From assembly GCA_965224415.1 (NCBI GenBank), contig CBDCZB010000001.1, positions 124,001-188,000 on the forward strand: a DNA stretch of 64,000 nucleotides. Reading direction: 5' to 3'. Under the pieces are notes generated by a model that did not search any database, was not told the origin of the DNA, and saw nothing but the letters and a program-made list of their open reading frames with translations. This DNA comes from DAOUJI01 sp965224415 (GTDB taxonomy: Bacteria; Chloroflexota; Dehalococcoidia; Lucifugimonadales; JAGWBF01). Shown here piece after piece: positions 26,043-36,079 of the stretch (the first letter of the stretch is position 1; each line of letters opens with the position of its first letter). The position numbers and the translations under genes are program-made.

Positions 26043-26990
26043 ATGCCCGTCGTCGCCGTTGGGTCCGTCGCCTACGATTCCGTCAAAACCTCCCACGGCA
26101 GTCGGGAGGACGCCCTCGGAGGTTCCGCCACTTATTTTTCCATAGCCGCCAGTTATTTCGACTCGGTGCACATTGTGGGAGTCGTGGGCGAGGACTTCGC
26201 CCAATCCGACATCGACCTTCTCAAAAGCCACGACGTTGACGTTTCGGGTCTGGAGATAGCCAAGGGCAAGACCTTCCGTTGGGCCGGGGAGTACGACGTA
26301 GAAGACGTGAACACACGCTGGACCCTGGACACCCAGCTAAACGTCTTTTCCGACTTCTCGCCTCAATTGGGACCGCAGCACCGGAAGGCGCCTTTCCTGT
26401 TTCTGGGCAACATCCAGCCTGAACTTCAGTTGAACGTTTTGGACCAGATGGAGGAAAGGCCCCGGCTGATAGGCGTGGACACCATGAACTTCTGGATTGA
26501 CGGGAACACTCGGGAATCCCTGACCGAGGTGATAAAGAGGGTTGACGTGGTCTTTATGGACGAGGGGGAGACTCGGATGTTTGCGGCCCCCCATGTAAAG
26601 ACTCTCAACGTAGTCAAGGCGGCTGAATATATGCTCAGCCTTGGCCCCAAACTAGCGGTCATAAAGAGGGGCGACCACGGCGTCATACAGTTCACCGAGG
26701 ACTCAGTGTTCTCGGCTCCAGCCTTCCCCTTGGACGACGTGGTGGACCCTACGGGAGCCGGAGACTCTTTTGCGGGTGGGTTCATGGGCTATCTGGCCGC
26801 CGCCGGAGAAGTCAACTCAGAGCAGTTCAAAAGGGCGGCCGCGGTGGGCTCGGTCATGGGTTCCTTTGCGGTGCAAAGCTTCAGCCTGGATAAGCTGTGT
26901 TCCCTGGACCCCAACGACATCGCAGAGAGGTTCCGGGCCATCTCAGACCTCGGACGGTTTAACGGAGACGACACATTGCCTCTCCGGTGA
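26043..26990 (+). CDS. PfkB-family carbohydrate/nucleoside kinase
   Basis: 315 residues. It has the N-terminal GSVAYDSVKTSHGSREDALGGSATYFS and the C-terminal PfkB signature DPTGAGDSFAGGFMGYLA with the catalytic Asp. It starts four bases after the rhodanese stop. Within a cluster making adenine and adenosine (MtnP, AhcY), an adenosine-, ribose- or methylthioribose-type kinase would fit. The sequence alone does not fix the substrate. Confidence 0.88.
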   Translation: MPVVAVGSVAYDSVKTSHGSREDALGGSATYFSIAASYFDSVHIVGVVGEDFAQSDIDLLKSHDVDVSGLEIAKGKTFRWAGEYDVEDVNTRWTLDTQLNVFSDFSPQLGPQHRKAPFLFLGNIQPELQLNVLDQMEERPRLIGVDTMNFWIDGNTRESLTEVIKRVDVVFMDEGETRMFAAPHVKTLNVVKAAEYMLSLGPKLAVIKRGDHGVIQFTEDSVFSAPAFPLDDVVDPTGAGDSFAGGFMGYLAAAGEVNSEQFKRAAAVGSVMGSFAVQSFSLDKLCSLDPNDIAERFRAISDLGRFNGDDTLPLR

Positions 26991-27034
26991 CAGACGGAAT
27001 ATTTTGCCGGACAGGAAAGTTCTAGGAGGAACAT

Positions 27035-28294
<1,260 letters not shown>

Positions 28295-28366
28295 GCCGTT
28301 GCGGCAGCAAGATTACGACGGGCGGGCAGCGAGTCCGGACCGTTTAGAAGACTAGGAGGATAAGCT

Positions 28367-29587
28367 ATGGCTTACAGCTTCATGCAATCTCCGAAATACG
28401 TGTTCACCTCGGAGTCGGTGACCGAAGGACACCCAGACAAGCTGTGTGATCAGATATCGGACGCGGTCCTCGACTCCATCTTGTCTCAAGACCCGGAGGG
28501 TCGAGTAGCCTGTGAGACGGCCGTAACCAACGGCTTGGTCGTGGTCATGGGAGAAATCACCACCGACAGCTATGTAGACGTTCCCAGTATCGTCAGGGAA
28601 ACCCTGAGGGAAGTGGGGTATACCGACGCCTCGTACGGCATCGACTATAAGAGCTGCGGGGTGATGGTCTCCATACAGGAACAGTCCAGGGACATCAGCG
28701 GCGGGGTCTCCCGCTCTCTGGAGCTAAGGACCTCTGAGAAATCCGCCGTAAGCGAAGAGGACCTGGACCGCATAGGCGCTGGCGACCAGGGCATGATGGT
28801 GGGTTTCGCGTGCAACGAAACAAAAGAGCTCATGCCCTTGCCCATTAGCTTGTCCCACCGGTTGTGCCATCGCCTGAGCCAGGTCAGAAAGAACGGCCAA
28901 TTCGACTACCTCAGGCCCGACGGGAAGTCCCAGGTGACGGTGGAGTACAAGTACGGCGTCCCGGAGCGGGTCGACACGGTGGTCATCTCCACTCAGCACG
29001 CCCCGGACGCCCCCAATGACGTGATAGAGAGGGACATGGTTGATCACGTCATCAGGTCGGTGGTGCCGGAGAACCTCATAGACCAAGAGACCAAGTTCTT
29101 CGTGAATCCCAGCGGCCGGTTTGCCATAGGCGGCCCCATGGCAGACACGGGGCTGACCGGTCGGAAGATCCTCGTGGACACCTACGGTGGCCTAGCCCGG
29201 CATGGCGGAGGCGCCTTCTCAGGAAAGGACCCGACCAAGGTTGACCGCTCGGCGGCCTACGCGGCGCGTTATGTGGCCAAGAATCTGGTCGCGGCCGGCC
29301 TGTGCGACAGAGCCGAGATTCAGGTCTCATACGCAATAGGCAGGGCCCAGCCCACCTCCGTCAGCGTCGAGACCTTTGGCACGAACCACGTGGACGACTC
29401 GGTCATCAACGAGCTGACGAGTAAACATTTCGACCTGCGCCCTGCGGCCATCATTGAGGACTTGGGGCTCAGGCGCCCCATCTACAAGGGAACCGCCGCC
29501 TACGGGCACTTCGGCCGCGACGACCTGGACCTTCCCTGGGAAAAGACCGACAAGGCGGAAGCCCTACGTGCGGAGGCCGGGCTCTAG
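28367..29587 (+). CDS. metK: S-adenosylmethionine synthetase
   Basis: Makes SAM from methionine and ATP. The 406-residue bacterial-type enzyme has FTSESVTEGHPDKLCDQISDAVLD, GAGDQGMMVGFACNET (the usual GAGDQG signature), GGPMADTGLTGRKILVDTYGG and GGGAFSGKDPTKVDRSAAY. AGGAGG precedes the ATG. The 72-bp gap after ahcY shows no SAM-riboswitch motif. SAM from here feeds SpeD directly downstream and UbiE elsewhere in the window. Confidence 0.97.
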   Translation: MAYSFMQSPKYVFTSESVTEGHPDKLCDQISDAVLDSILSQDPEGRVACETAVTNGLVVVMGEITTDSYVDVPSIVRETLREVGYTDASYGIDYKSCGVMVSIQEQSRDISGGVSRSLELRTSEKSAVSEEDLDRIGAGDQGMMVGFACNETKELMPLPISLSHRLCHRLSQVRKNGQFDYLRPDGKSQVTVEYKYGVPERVDTVVISTQHAPDAPNDVIERDMVDHVIRSVVPENLIDQETKFFVNPSGRFAIGGPMADTGLTGRKILVDTYGGLARHGGGAFSGKDPTKVDRSAAYAARYVAKNLVAAGLCDRAEIQVSYAIGRAQPTSVSVETFGTNHVDDSVINELTSKHFDLRPAAIIEDLGLRRPIYKGTAAYGHFGRDDLDLPWEKTDKAEALRAEAGL

Positions 29588-29617
29588 CGTCCCGCCGACG
29601 CCGGGGAAGAATCAGCT

Positions 29618-31042
29618 ATGTCTGTGATCCGCTTTGGCACCGACGGCTGGCGAGGAGTCATAGCGGACGACTTCACCTACGACAACGTGGCCCTGTGCGC
29701 CCAGGGAGTCGCCGCATACCTCAAAAGCGAGGGACTGGCGGACCGCGGCATCGTGCTGGGCTACGACACCCGTTTCGCGTCAGAGGAGTTCGCGGCTCGC
29801 GTTGCGGAGGTCATGGCGGGGAACGGCATTCCGGTATGGCTATCGACGAAGCCTGCGCCTACGCCGGTCATCAGCTACAATGTCCTGGACAAGGAGGCCG
29901 GAGGCGGTGTCATTATCACCGCCAGCCATAACCCTCCGCTGTGGAACGGCTTCAAGTACAAGCCTGAATACGGCGGGAGCGCCACTCCTGAGATTACTGA
30001 ACGGTTGGAAGCCCACATAGAATCTGCTGAGAAGACCGGTGTCGCTTCCGTGCCCATCAATAAGGCCAAGGCCGACGGCCTTGTGTCGGACCTGGACTCG
30101 GCGGCTCCCTACATGGAGCATGTGGGCCGCATGGTGGACCTGGAGGCCATCCGCAGCTCGGGAGTCAAGGTGGCGGTGGACGCCATGTACGGCGCCGGGT
30201 CGGGCTATCTCCCGGAGCTTTTGGCTGATCGGGGAGGCCTGGACTTGGTACAGATACACGGGGAGCGGAACCCTGCGTTCCCAGGTTTGGAAAGGCCGGA
30301 ACCGATAGCCCACAACTTGGGCCGGCTGGTCCGGCTGGTGCAGGACAGCCACGCGGACGTGGGCATTGCCTTTGACGGCGACGCCGACAGGGTGGGCATA
30401 GTTGACGAAAAGGGGGCCTTTTTCACCACACACCAGACCTTCGCCGTTATCGCTCACTACCTCCTTGACGTGAAGGGGGACCGGGGCGCTCTGGTCAAGT
30501 CTCTCACTTCAACCAGGATGATTGACCGGCTGGGCGAGATGTTCCAGTCGCCTGTATTCGAGACGCCCGTGGGGTTCAAGTATGTGTGCCCCATAATGAT
30601 AAGGGAAGACGCCCTTATCGGAGGCGAGGAGAGCGGCGGCTATAGCGTCAGGGGGCATATCCCGGAGAGAGATGGCATACTCAGCGGATTGTTGGTCCTT
30701 GAGTACATGGCCAAGACTGGGAAACGGCCGTCGGAGTTGTTGGACCGACTCTATGAAGCGGTGGGCCGTCTCGACTTTGACCGGCGCGACATTACCTACG
30801 ACCCTGGCAAGAGGGAGGCCGTGCTCAAGGCGTTGGAGTCGGCGGCTCCCGACAGCATCGCGGGCATGCCCGTGGTGGGCGCCGACGCCGAGGACGGCAA
30901 GCGGTTCCACTTGGAGGACAACGCCTGGGTTCTAGTGAGGTTTTCCGGCACCGAACCTCTTCTCAGGATATACTGCGAGGCAAATAGTCCTGAACTGGTG
31001 CAGTCCATCTTGGACGAGATGCAGGACATGCTGGGAGTGTAA
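29618..31042 (+). CDS. Phosphoglucomutase/phosphomannomutase family (phosphohexomutase)
   Basis: 474 residues. RFGTDGWRGVIADDFTYDNV starts domain 1. The phospho-Ser loop is ITASHNPPLWNGFKYKPEYGG, the Mg loop is FDGDADRVGIVDE, the sugar loop is GGEESGGYSVRGHIPERDG, and the C-terminal phosphate-binding FSGTEPLLRIYCEA is intact. It interconverts hexose-1-P and hexose-6-P. Glucose, mannose or glucosamine specificity cannot be fixed. Its place inside the SAM/polyamine run has no obvious metabolic reason. Confidence 0.92.
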   Translation: MSVIRFGTDGWRGVIADDFTYDNVALCAQGVAAYLKSEGLADRGIVLGYDTRFASEEFAARVAEVMAGNGIPVWLSTKPAPTPVISYNVLDKEAGGGVIITASHNPPLWNGFKYKPEYGGSATPEITERLEAHIESAEKTGVASVPINKAKADGLVSDLDSAAPYMEHVGRMVDLEAIRSSGVKVAVDAMYGAGSGYLPELLADRGGLDLVQIHGERNPAFPGLERPEPIAHNLGRLVRLVQDSHADVGIAFDGDADRVGIVDEKGAFFTTHQTFAVIAHYLLDVKGDRGALVKSLTSTRMIDRLGEMFQSPVFETPVGFKYVCPIMIREDALIGGEESGGYSVRGHIPERDGILSGLLVLEYMAKTGKRPSELLDRLYEAVGRLDFDRRDITYDPGKREAVLKALESAAPDSIAGMPVVGADAEDGKRFHLEDNAWVLVRFSGTEPLLRIYCEANSPELVQSILDEMQDMLGV

Positions 31043-31146
31043 GGGTTATTGGGGCCAATTCGGGCTGGGGTATTGGCAAGAACCGTCTGTGAAGGTAGAA
31101 TCTAGTTTTGTACGCAAAAATCCAATCCGAACAGGGGGGAAGGTGA

Positions 31147-31518
31147 TTGAATGTCGTAGGTACGCATCTATTGCTTGAGCTCAGGCAGTGCAACCCCGCC
31201 CTGCTTAACGATCTCCATTACATAAAAGACTCGATGAAAGCGGCGGCCGACCAGGTAGGCGTCCACGTTATCGGAGAGTCGTTCCATCAGTTCCAACCCC
31301 AAGGCGTCACAGGAATTCTCGCTATTTCCGAGTCGCATTTCTGCATACACACCTGGCCGGAGTATGGATACGCGGCGGCGGACCTGTTCACCTGTGGCAC
31401 GTCCCTCGACCCCGAGCGGGCCGCAAGATTCCTGGCAGACAGGCTTGAGTGCAAGGACTTCTCGTTTGAGAAGGTCATCAGAGGCAAAGTTCCGCAGGTT
31501 CTAGCCAGTTTCAGCTAA
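31147..31518 (+). CDS. speD: S-adenosylmethionine decarboxylase proenzyme
   Basis: Pyruvoyl enzyme making decarboxylated SAM, the aminopropyl donor. The 123-residue proenzyme is the short prokaryotic type. The self-cleavage site is in ISESHFCIHTWPEYGYAAADLFTCG: the Ser after Glu becomes the pyruvoyl group, and the His and Cys needed for processing are present. The TTG start is preceded by GGGGGGAAGGTG. It lies 35 bp before speE, with which it acts. Confidence 0.93.
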   Translation: MNVVGTHLLLELRQCNPALLNDLHYIKDSMKAAADQVGVHVIGESFHQFQPQGVTGILAISESHFCIHTWPEYGYAAADLFTCGTSLDPERAARFLADRLECKDFSFEKVIRGKVPQVLASFS

Positions 31519-31552
31519 TGGCCGCCCAAACGCCCAAACGCCAATCCGCCAG

Positions 31553-32482
31553 ATGCAGCTAACAGGAAGATGGCATTTCGAGTTGGTGACCGCCGACGTT
31601 TTGGCGGTGTACCGGGTCCACGACGTTATACATACAAGCCGGACCCAATACCAATCCGTAGACGTACTTGACACCCCCGCCTTTGGCCGCTGCTTAGTGT
31701 TGGACGACAAGACCCAGTCCACGGAAGTGGACGAACACATCTACCACGAATCTCTGGTGCATCCGGTCATGCTTCTCCACCCCGGCCCCAAGTCGGTCTT
31801 CATAGGCGGAGGAGGAGAGGGCGCCACCCTCCGAGAAGTCTTGCGTCACCCGTCGGTGGAGCGGGCAGTTATGGTTGATTTGGATGGGGATGCCGTTCGC
31901 ATATGCCGGGATCACCTGCCGAACCATCATCAAGGCAGCTTCGACGATCTCCGGTTGGAGTTGCGGCATGAGGACGCCCGGGAATACCTTCGGACCTGCG
32001 ACAAGAAGTTCGACGTTCTAGTGCTTGACCTGGTGGACCCCATTGAAGAAGGGCCAGCCTATCTGCTCTACACCAAGGAGTTTTACGAAATTGCACAGGC
32101 GGCCCTGAACCCCGGCGGGATGTTGGTGACCCAATCCGGCCCAACGGCGCTCATCAACTACCAGGAATGTTTTACGCCCATCGTCAAAACCCTCGGCCAG
32201 GTGTTCCCGTCAGTCGCAGCCTACACGGTGTTTGTACCGGCCTTCACCACCCTTTGGGGCTTCACCCTGGCGTTTACCGAGTGCGCTGTTCCCGCCGTTC
32301 CGCCGGCGGACATGCTCCCTGAGGATGTCGATGGGCTAATTGAAGAGAGGCTGGGGCGTGAACTCCTGGCCTATGATGGTACGGCCCATCGACGCATCTT
32401 CTCCCTCCCCAAACACCTCCGCAAGGGCATCGCCCAAGAACCCCGCATCGTCACCGACGACACCCCTGTCTTCATGGTATAG
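31553..32482 (+). CDS. speE: Polyamine aminopropyltransferase (spermidine synthase)
   Basis: Transfers the aminopropyl group from decarboxylated SAM to putrescine or a longer amine, releasing MTA that MtnP recycles. The 309-residue protein shows TQYQSVDVLDTPAFGRCLVLDDKTQSTEVDEHIYHESLVHP, the SAM-site SVFIGGGGEGATLREVLRHP, VDLDGDAV and DVLVLDLVDP. The region holding the catalytic Asp is present. Residues for putrescine versus spermidine preference were not resolved, so thermospermine-type activity is possible. Confidence 0.94.
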   Translation: MQLTGRWHFELVTADVLAVYRVHDVIHTSRTQYQSVDVLDTPAFGRCLVLDDKTQSTEVDEHIYHESLVHPVMLLHPGPKSVFIGGGGEGATLREVLRHPSVERAVMVDLDGDAVRICRDHLPNHHQGSFDDLRLELRHEDAREYLRTCDKKFDVLVLDLVDPIEEGPAYLLYTKEFYEIAQAALNPGGMLVTQSGPTALINYQECFTPIVKTLGQVFPSVAAYTVFVPAFTTLWGFTLAFTECAVPAVPPADMLPEDVDGLIEERLGRELLAYDGTAHRRIFSLPKHLRKGIAQEPRIVTDDTPVFMV

Positions 32483-32647
32483 CCTGACGCCGTGCGCTAA
32501 CCCCTGGCGAGATGTAGAATCAGGGATAGCTATATTAGGGAGAGAGTCGCTATGGGAACTAACGAGCAGGAAGTTGAAGGGGTCACGACCTGAACGATTG
32601 CCGATATCGGGGGCCTGACGTTAGAATGCCGGCTAGAAGCCGGCACT

Positions 32648-32953
32648 GTGGTAGCAAAGGCCGCTGGCCGTGTCGACGGAGTCAACTCTCTTAAATTCCA
32701 GGATGCCTTGACAAGCGTCTTGGAAAAGAACGTCACCGCTCTTGTCTTGGACTTGGAGCATCTTTCCTACATCAGCAGCGCCGGTCTCAGAGTAATACTG
32801 GTTCCCGCCAAGGAGCTGCAGGAAAGCACTGGAAAGTTTGCGGTGTGCTCTCTCTCGGATTCGGTCGCCGACGTGTTCCGGGTCAGCGGCTTCGACACCA
32901 TCGTTCCCACATACGCCACTCAGCCGGAAGCTCTGTCGGCGCTCAATGAGTGA
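32648..32953 (+). CDS. STAS-domain (anti-sigma factor antagonist-like) protein; 5' end unresolved
   Basis: About 101 residues from the GTG at 32648. The phosphorylation-site region is LEHLSYISSAGLRVIL, and the final helix ends ATQPEALSALNE. The usual first beta strand is missing with this start, but the same frame upstream encodes it (GGLTLECRLEAGT) and continues back to an ATG at 32552 with a good GGGAGAG site. That stretch is interrupted by a TGA at 32591-32593. Possible real starts are a CTG at 32615 or an ATT at 32597; otherwise the TGA is a read-through, an error or a disabling mutation. No cognate kinase is nearby. Confidence 0.7.
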   Translation: MVAKAAGRVDGVNSLKFQDALTSVLEKNVTALVLDLEHLSYISSAGLRVILVPAKELQESTGKFAVCSLSDSVADVFRVSGFDTIVPTYATQPEALSALNE

Positions 32954-33004
32954 CTCCGTCTCCTCTACAACGCCAAACCCCGCATCAAACTGAGTAGGTG
33001 AGCT

Positions 33005-34694
33005 ATGGTCAAAATGACCGGAGGCGAAGCCCTGGTGAAGTCGCTTGTCAGGGAAGGCGTCGAGGTCGTATTCGGGATTCCGGGCATACATATGTCCGGT
33101 ATTGTCGTCGCCATGCGTGATGAGCCGAGCATTCGCCTGGTCACGACCCGCCACGAACAAGGGGCGGCGCACATGGCCGACGGTTATGCCCGCGCGTCGG
33201 GAAAACCGGGAGTAGCCTTGGTTGTTCCCGGCAGGGGCGTCTACAATGCCGCCGCCGGCGTCGCCACTGCATTTGCCAGGTCATCGCCTGTGTTCCTCAT
33301 CGCCGGCCAGATCCCTCGAGGCCAGATCGGCAAGGACCTCGGCGCCATTCATGAAGTTGTGAGAACCAGGCTGAAGTGCTGCGCCCAGTCACCAAGTGGC
33401 GGAGGCAGGCCTCAGGCCCAGGGAAATTCCTAATGGCGTGTCTGAAGCGTTCAGGCAGATGCGCACAGGACGTCCCCGCCCAGTTCTAATCGAGATTCCT
33501 CCCGAGACAGGGGTGGAGCAGGAAGAAGTCCAATTGAGGGACCCGGCTCCTGTATCGCGAATTGTGCCGAGCCCGGAACAACTCCGGGATGTTGCTCACG
33601 TCATTGCCCAGTCTCGGCTTCCCCTGATATTCGCAGGGGGCGGAGTGGCGTCGTCAGGCGCCGAACAAGCCCTTGTGAAAATGGCCGAGGCAACGAACAT
33701 ACCCGTTGTTACGTCTGGAGGGGGTAAGGGAGCTATTCCGGACACTCACCCGCTCTGCTATGGTTCGTGTGTCAGCCCCGCGGGAGAGCGGCACGAGATG
33801 AACCAGCTTTTCGAAGTGATGCAGTCCGCCGACGTTGTAATCGGAGTCGGCTCGCGTTTTTCAATGGGCAACCCGGCCGGCGAGTCGTGCACGTTGGTGA
33901 ATATCAACATAGACGACAGCGAACTCACCAGAATCCAGGCCAACACGATACCCCTGCATGGCGACGCCAAAGCGACCATCGAAGCCTTGCATCCCTTCCT
34001 CATCGAGGCCGAAGCGGGGAAACGCTCGTCGCCCGCCGAGGCTGTTGCTGGGGCCCGCCGCCTGATCGCTTACTACGACATCAGGCTCCAAGAACCCCAA
34101 TATCCGATCCTGGAGACGATCAAAAGCAGCATACCGGAAGAGACTTTCACAGTCTGGGACGTGACCCAGTTTGGCTACTATTCCCGCACCCACTACCCGG
34201 TGAATCATCCAAAGACATACATAGATTCGGGCTATTCATTCAACTTAGGCTATTCGTTCCCTACGGCGCTGGGCGCGAAGGTGGCTGAGCCCGATCGGCC
34301 CGTGGTGTGCGTCACCGGAGACGGCGGGTTCATGTTCAACGCCACCGAGCTTTCAACGGCGGTGAAATACGGGATAAACGTGACGACCGTCGTCTTCAGG
34401 GACGACGCCTATGGCAACGTAGCCCGTGACCTGGACGAGTCCTTCGCTGGAGCCTACGGGACCGACTTGCACAACCCGGACCTGGTAACGGTCGCCGAGT
34501 CCTTCGGAGCCGTCGGCGTAAGGGCGGACGATCCAATGGACTTGGCGACACTGCTTCCGATGGCGCTGGAACGCGAAGAGCCGGTAATAATCGATGTGCC
34601 CATCGGACACCTGAACATGCCGCGCGCCAAGCAGCATGCACATCTACCCACAGTGCCCTGGACGCAACCCCAGGAAGGGCTCATTATCTCCTAG
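33005..34694 (+). pseudogene. ThDP-dependent enzyme (acetolactate synthase-like), two frameshifts
   Basis: The N-terminal piece 33005 to about 33361 has the Pyr domain (GGEALVKSLVREGVEVVFGIPG, catalytic Glu in TRHEQGAAHMADGYARASG). The frame then shifts near 33362, reads NQAEVLRPVTKWRRQA in a second frame, and shifts again near 33412-33415 into a third frame that runs to 34694. The third frame holds the central domain and the ThDP site VTGDGGFMFNATELSTAVKYGINVTTVVFRDDAYGN. Each shift is repaired by one extra base, and both lie in G-containing runs within about 55 bp. Either the gene is disabled or the sequence has two single-base deletions. The family includes acetolactate synthase, glyoxylate carboligase and oxalyl-CoA decarboxylase; the substrate is unknown. 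Confidence 0.82.
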
Positions 34695-34872
34695 CAGTCG
34701 AGGTTACGGGCGCAAACCGCTGGTGCCGTTGAGATTGCATCCGCTGGTATAACTAACAATCGTGGGGTCGTCATCTCAGTGATCGAGCACTGGATGAGGG
34801 CATCGCGGAAGAGGCCCGCGACGTTACCTACGACAACCTGGTTTCCACTCTCTCAGCCACCGCTAGAACCAA
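34695..34872. other. Intergenic stretch, possible gene remnant
   Basis: 178 bp between the ThDP gene and the convergent HNH gene. One plus-strand frame reads DEGIAEEARDVTYDNLVSTL with a protein-like composition, but it has no start and runs antisense into the HNH gene. I see no promoter or hairpin of note. It may be the tail of a lost gene. Confidence 0.3.
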
Positions 34873-35495
34873 TTACTGGTCGAGTTTGCCGGTGTACCTT
34901 GCCCTAAGGTACAAACCAGCCCAAATCGAGACACCAATTACAATACCTCCGATGAGCCCTAGCTCCCCAGAGAGAGTGCCGACCGCAAAAAACCAAACCA
35001 CTCCTACGATGCCGCCAGCTACAGGCGCACCGCTAGCTATTCGCTGTTTCGGCGTCAGATATTTGTTTGCTCGATATATCCTAACGCCAGTGGCAGCCTG
35101 GGTCTCACGAGTAATCCGGCTGAATTCCTTTTGCGGGATGGGACTTTGGGGAGGTGCTGGCCTTCGTCCCTCCGCCAACGGCGGTAGTAGAGTGCTGTAC
35201 CGAAGTCGAAACTCTTTATCTGTGTGGACACCTTTCCGTGCATTGCAGGCACTGCATAGAAGTTGCAGGTTCGATCGGTCGTTGCTCCCTCCCCTGGCTA
35301 CGGGGTGTATGTGGTCAATTTCGAAGTTCCTGAGAATTCGCCTGACGCCGCAGTACATGCAGCGTCTTCCTGACGGCGAAAAAGGTCCCTCTTTAATTGT
35401 TCGTTGAAACCGACTCTTTTGGTTGGCTCGATTGCGAGTTTGTTTTGTCTCAAATACAAGATCAAGTCTATGGTCCAGTCGAGAATCCAAAGCAC
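34873..35495 (-). pseudogene. Membrane-anchored HNH endonuclease, one frameshift
   Basis: Two frames join into one protein of about 207 residues. From a GTG at 35495 it reads a hydrophobic LWILDWTIDLILYLRQ, then EQLKRDLFRRQ. Near 35371 one base is missing, after which GRRCMYCGVRRILRNFEIDHIHPVARGGSNDRSNLQLLCSACNARKG is an HNH domain with a CxxC/CxxC zinc site and the D-H, N and H residues. The C-terminal 50 residues contain two hydrophobic helices (GIVGVVWFFAVGTLS and LGLIGGIVIGVSIWAGLYL). An HNH nuclease tied to the membrane is unusual. It lies beside an IS630 element, and its base composition looks lower in GC than its neighbours. Confidence 0.72.
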
Positions 35496-35579
35496 GGCAA
35501 CTAGTATTCGGCCAATCTGGCATTGTCAGTTAGTACGTGAGCCCAGACAGGATGCTACCTTGGGGATAGACGAAGGGTT

Positions 35580-36068
35580 GTGGGATGTGAGGTGGTCATG
35601 GTGCAGGAGAAGTACGGAGTCCGGCTGGCAACACAGGAAAAGGGACGGCTCAGGAAGATGATCAGGGCTGGGAGGAGTTCCGCACAGGCGATTACCCGGG
35701 CCCGCATCCTGATCAAGATAGATGAGGGCTGGACCGCCCCCCAGGTGGCCACCGCACTGGACGTGTCGGAGCGGACCGTGTTCCGCACCAAGCGGCGGTA
35801 TGCCGAGGAAGGACTGGACGAGGTGCTGAGGCACCATAACCAGGTCAACCGGCCCAGAAAGGTGGATGAAAGGGTGGAGGCCCACCTGATAGCCTTGGCC
35901 TGCAGCCCGGTGCCCGACGGTCATGACCACTGGACCATGCGGGCCCTGGCGGGCAAGGTGGTGGAGTTGGGATTGGTGGAGTCTTTATCTCCCGAGACGG
36001 TCCGCCTGCGGCTAAAAAAAACACGCTCAAGCCGTGGCTCAAGAAACAATGGTGCATCCCCAAGGTAG
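35580..36068 (+). CDS. IS630-family transposase, N-terminal part (OrfA)
   Basis: 162 residues with the helix-turn-helix DNA-binding part: ILIKIDEGWTAPQVATALDVSERTVFRTKRRYAEEGLDEVL. The ATG at 35598 (MVQEKYGV) is a likelier start than the GTG at 35580. The frame reaches an A8 run at 36014-36021, after which a -1 shift would continue as NTLKPWLKKQWCIPKV and enter the DDE part. Such A runs allow programmed -1 frameshifting or transcriptional slippage in IS elements. Confidence 0.85.
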   Translation: MGCEVVMVQEKYGVRLATQEKGRLRKMIRAGRSSAQAITRARILIKIDEGWTAPQVATALDVSERTVFRTKRRYAEEGLDEVLRHHNQVNRPRKVDERVEAHLIALACSPVPDGHDHWTMRALAGKVVELGLVESLSPETVRLRLKKTRSSRGSRNNGASPR

Positions 36069-36079
36069 GTGGAGAGTTC

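Noticed and set aside
28295..28366. SAM riboswitch upstream of metK
   Set aside because: The 72-bp gap is too short and shows no SAM-I, SAM-II or SAH consensus by eye. The leaders of mtnA, ahcY and speD were looked at with the same result.
32591..32593. Selenocysteine at the STAS TGA
   Set aside because: STAS proteins have no redox Cys at this place, and no hairpin comparable to that of the OsmC gene was seen. A mutation or alternative start is simpler.
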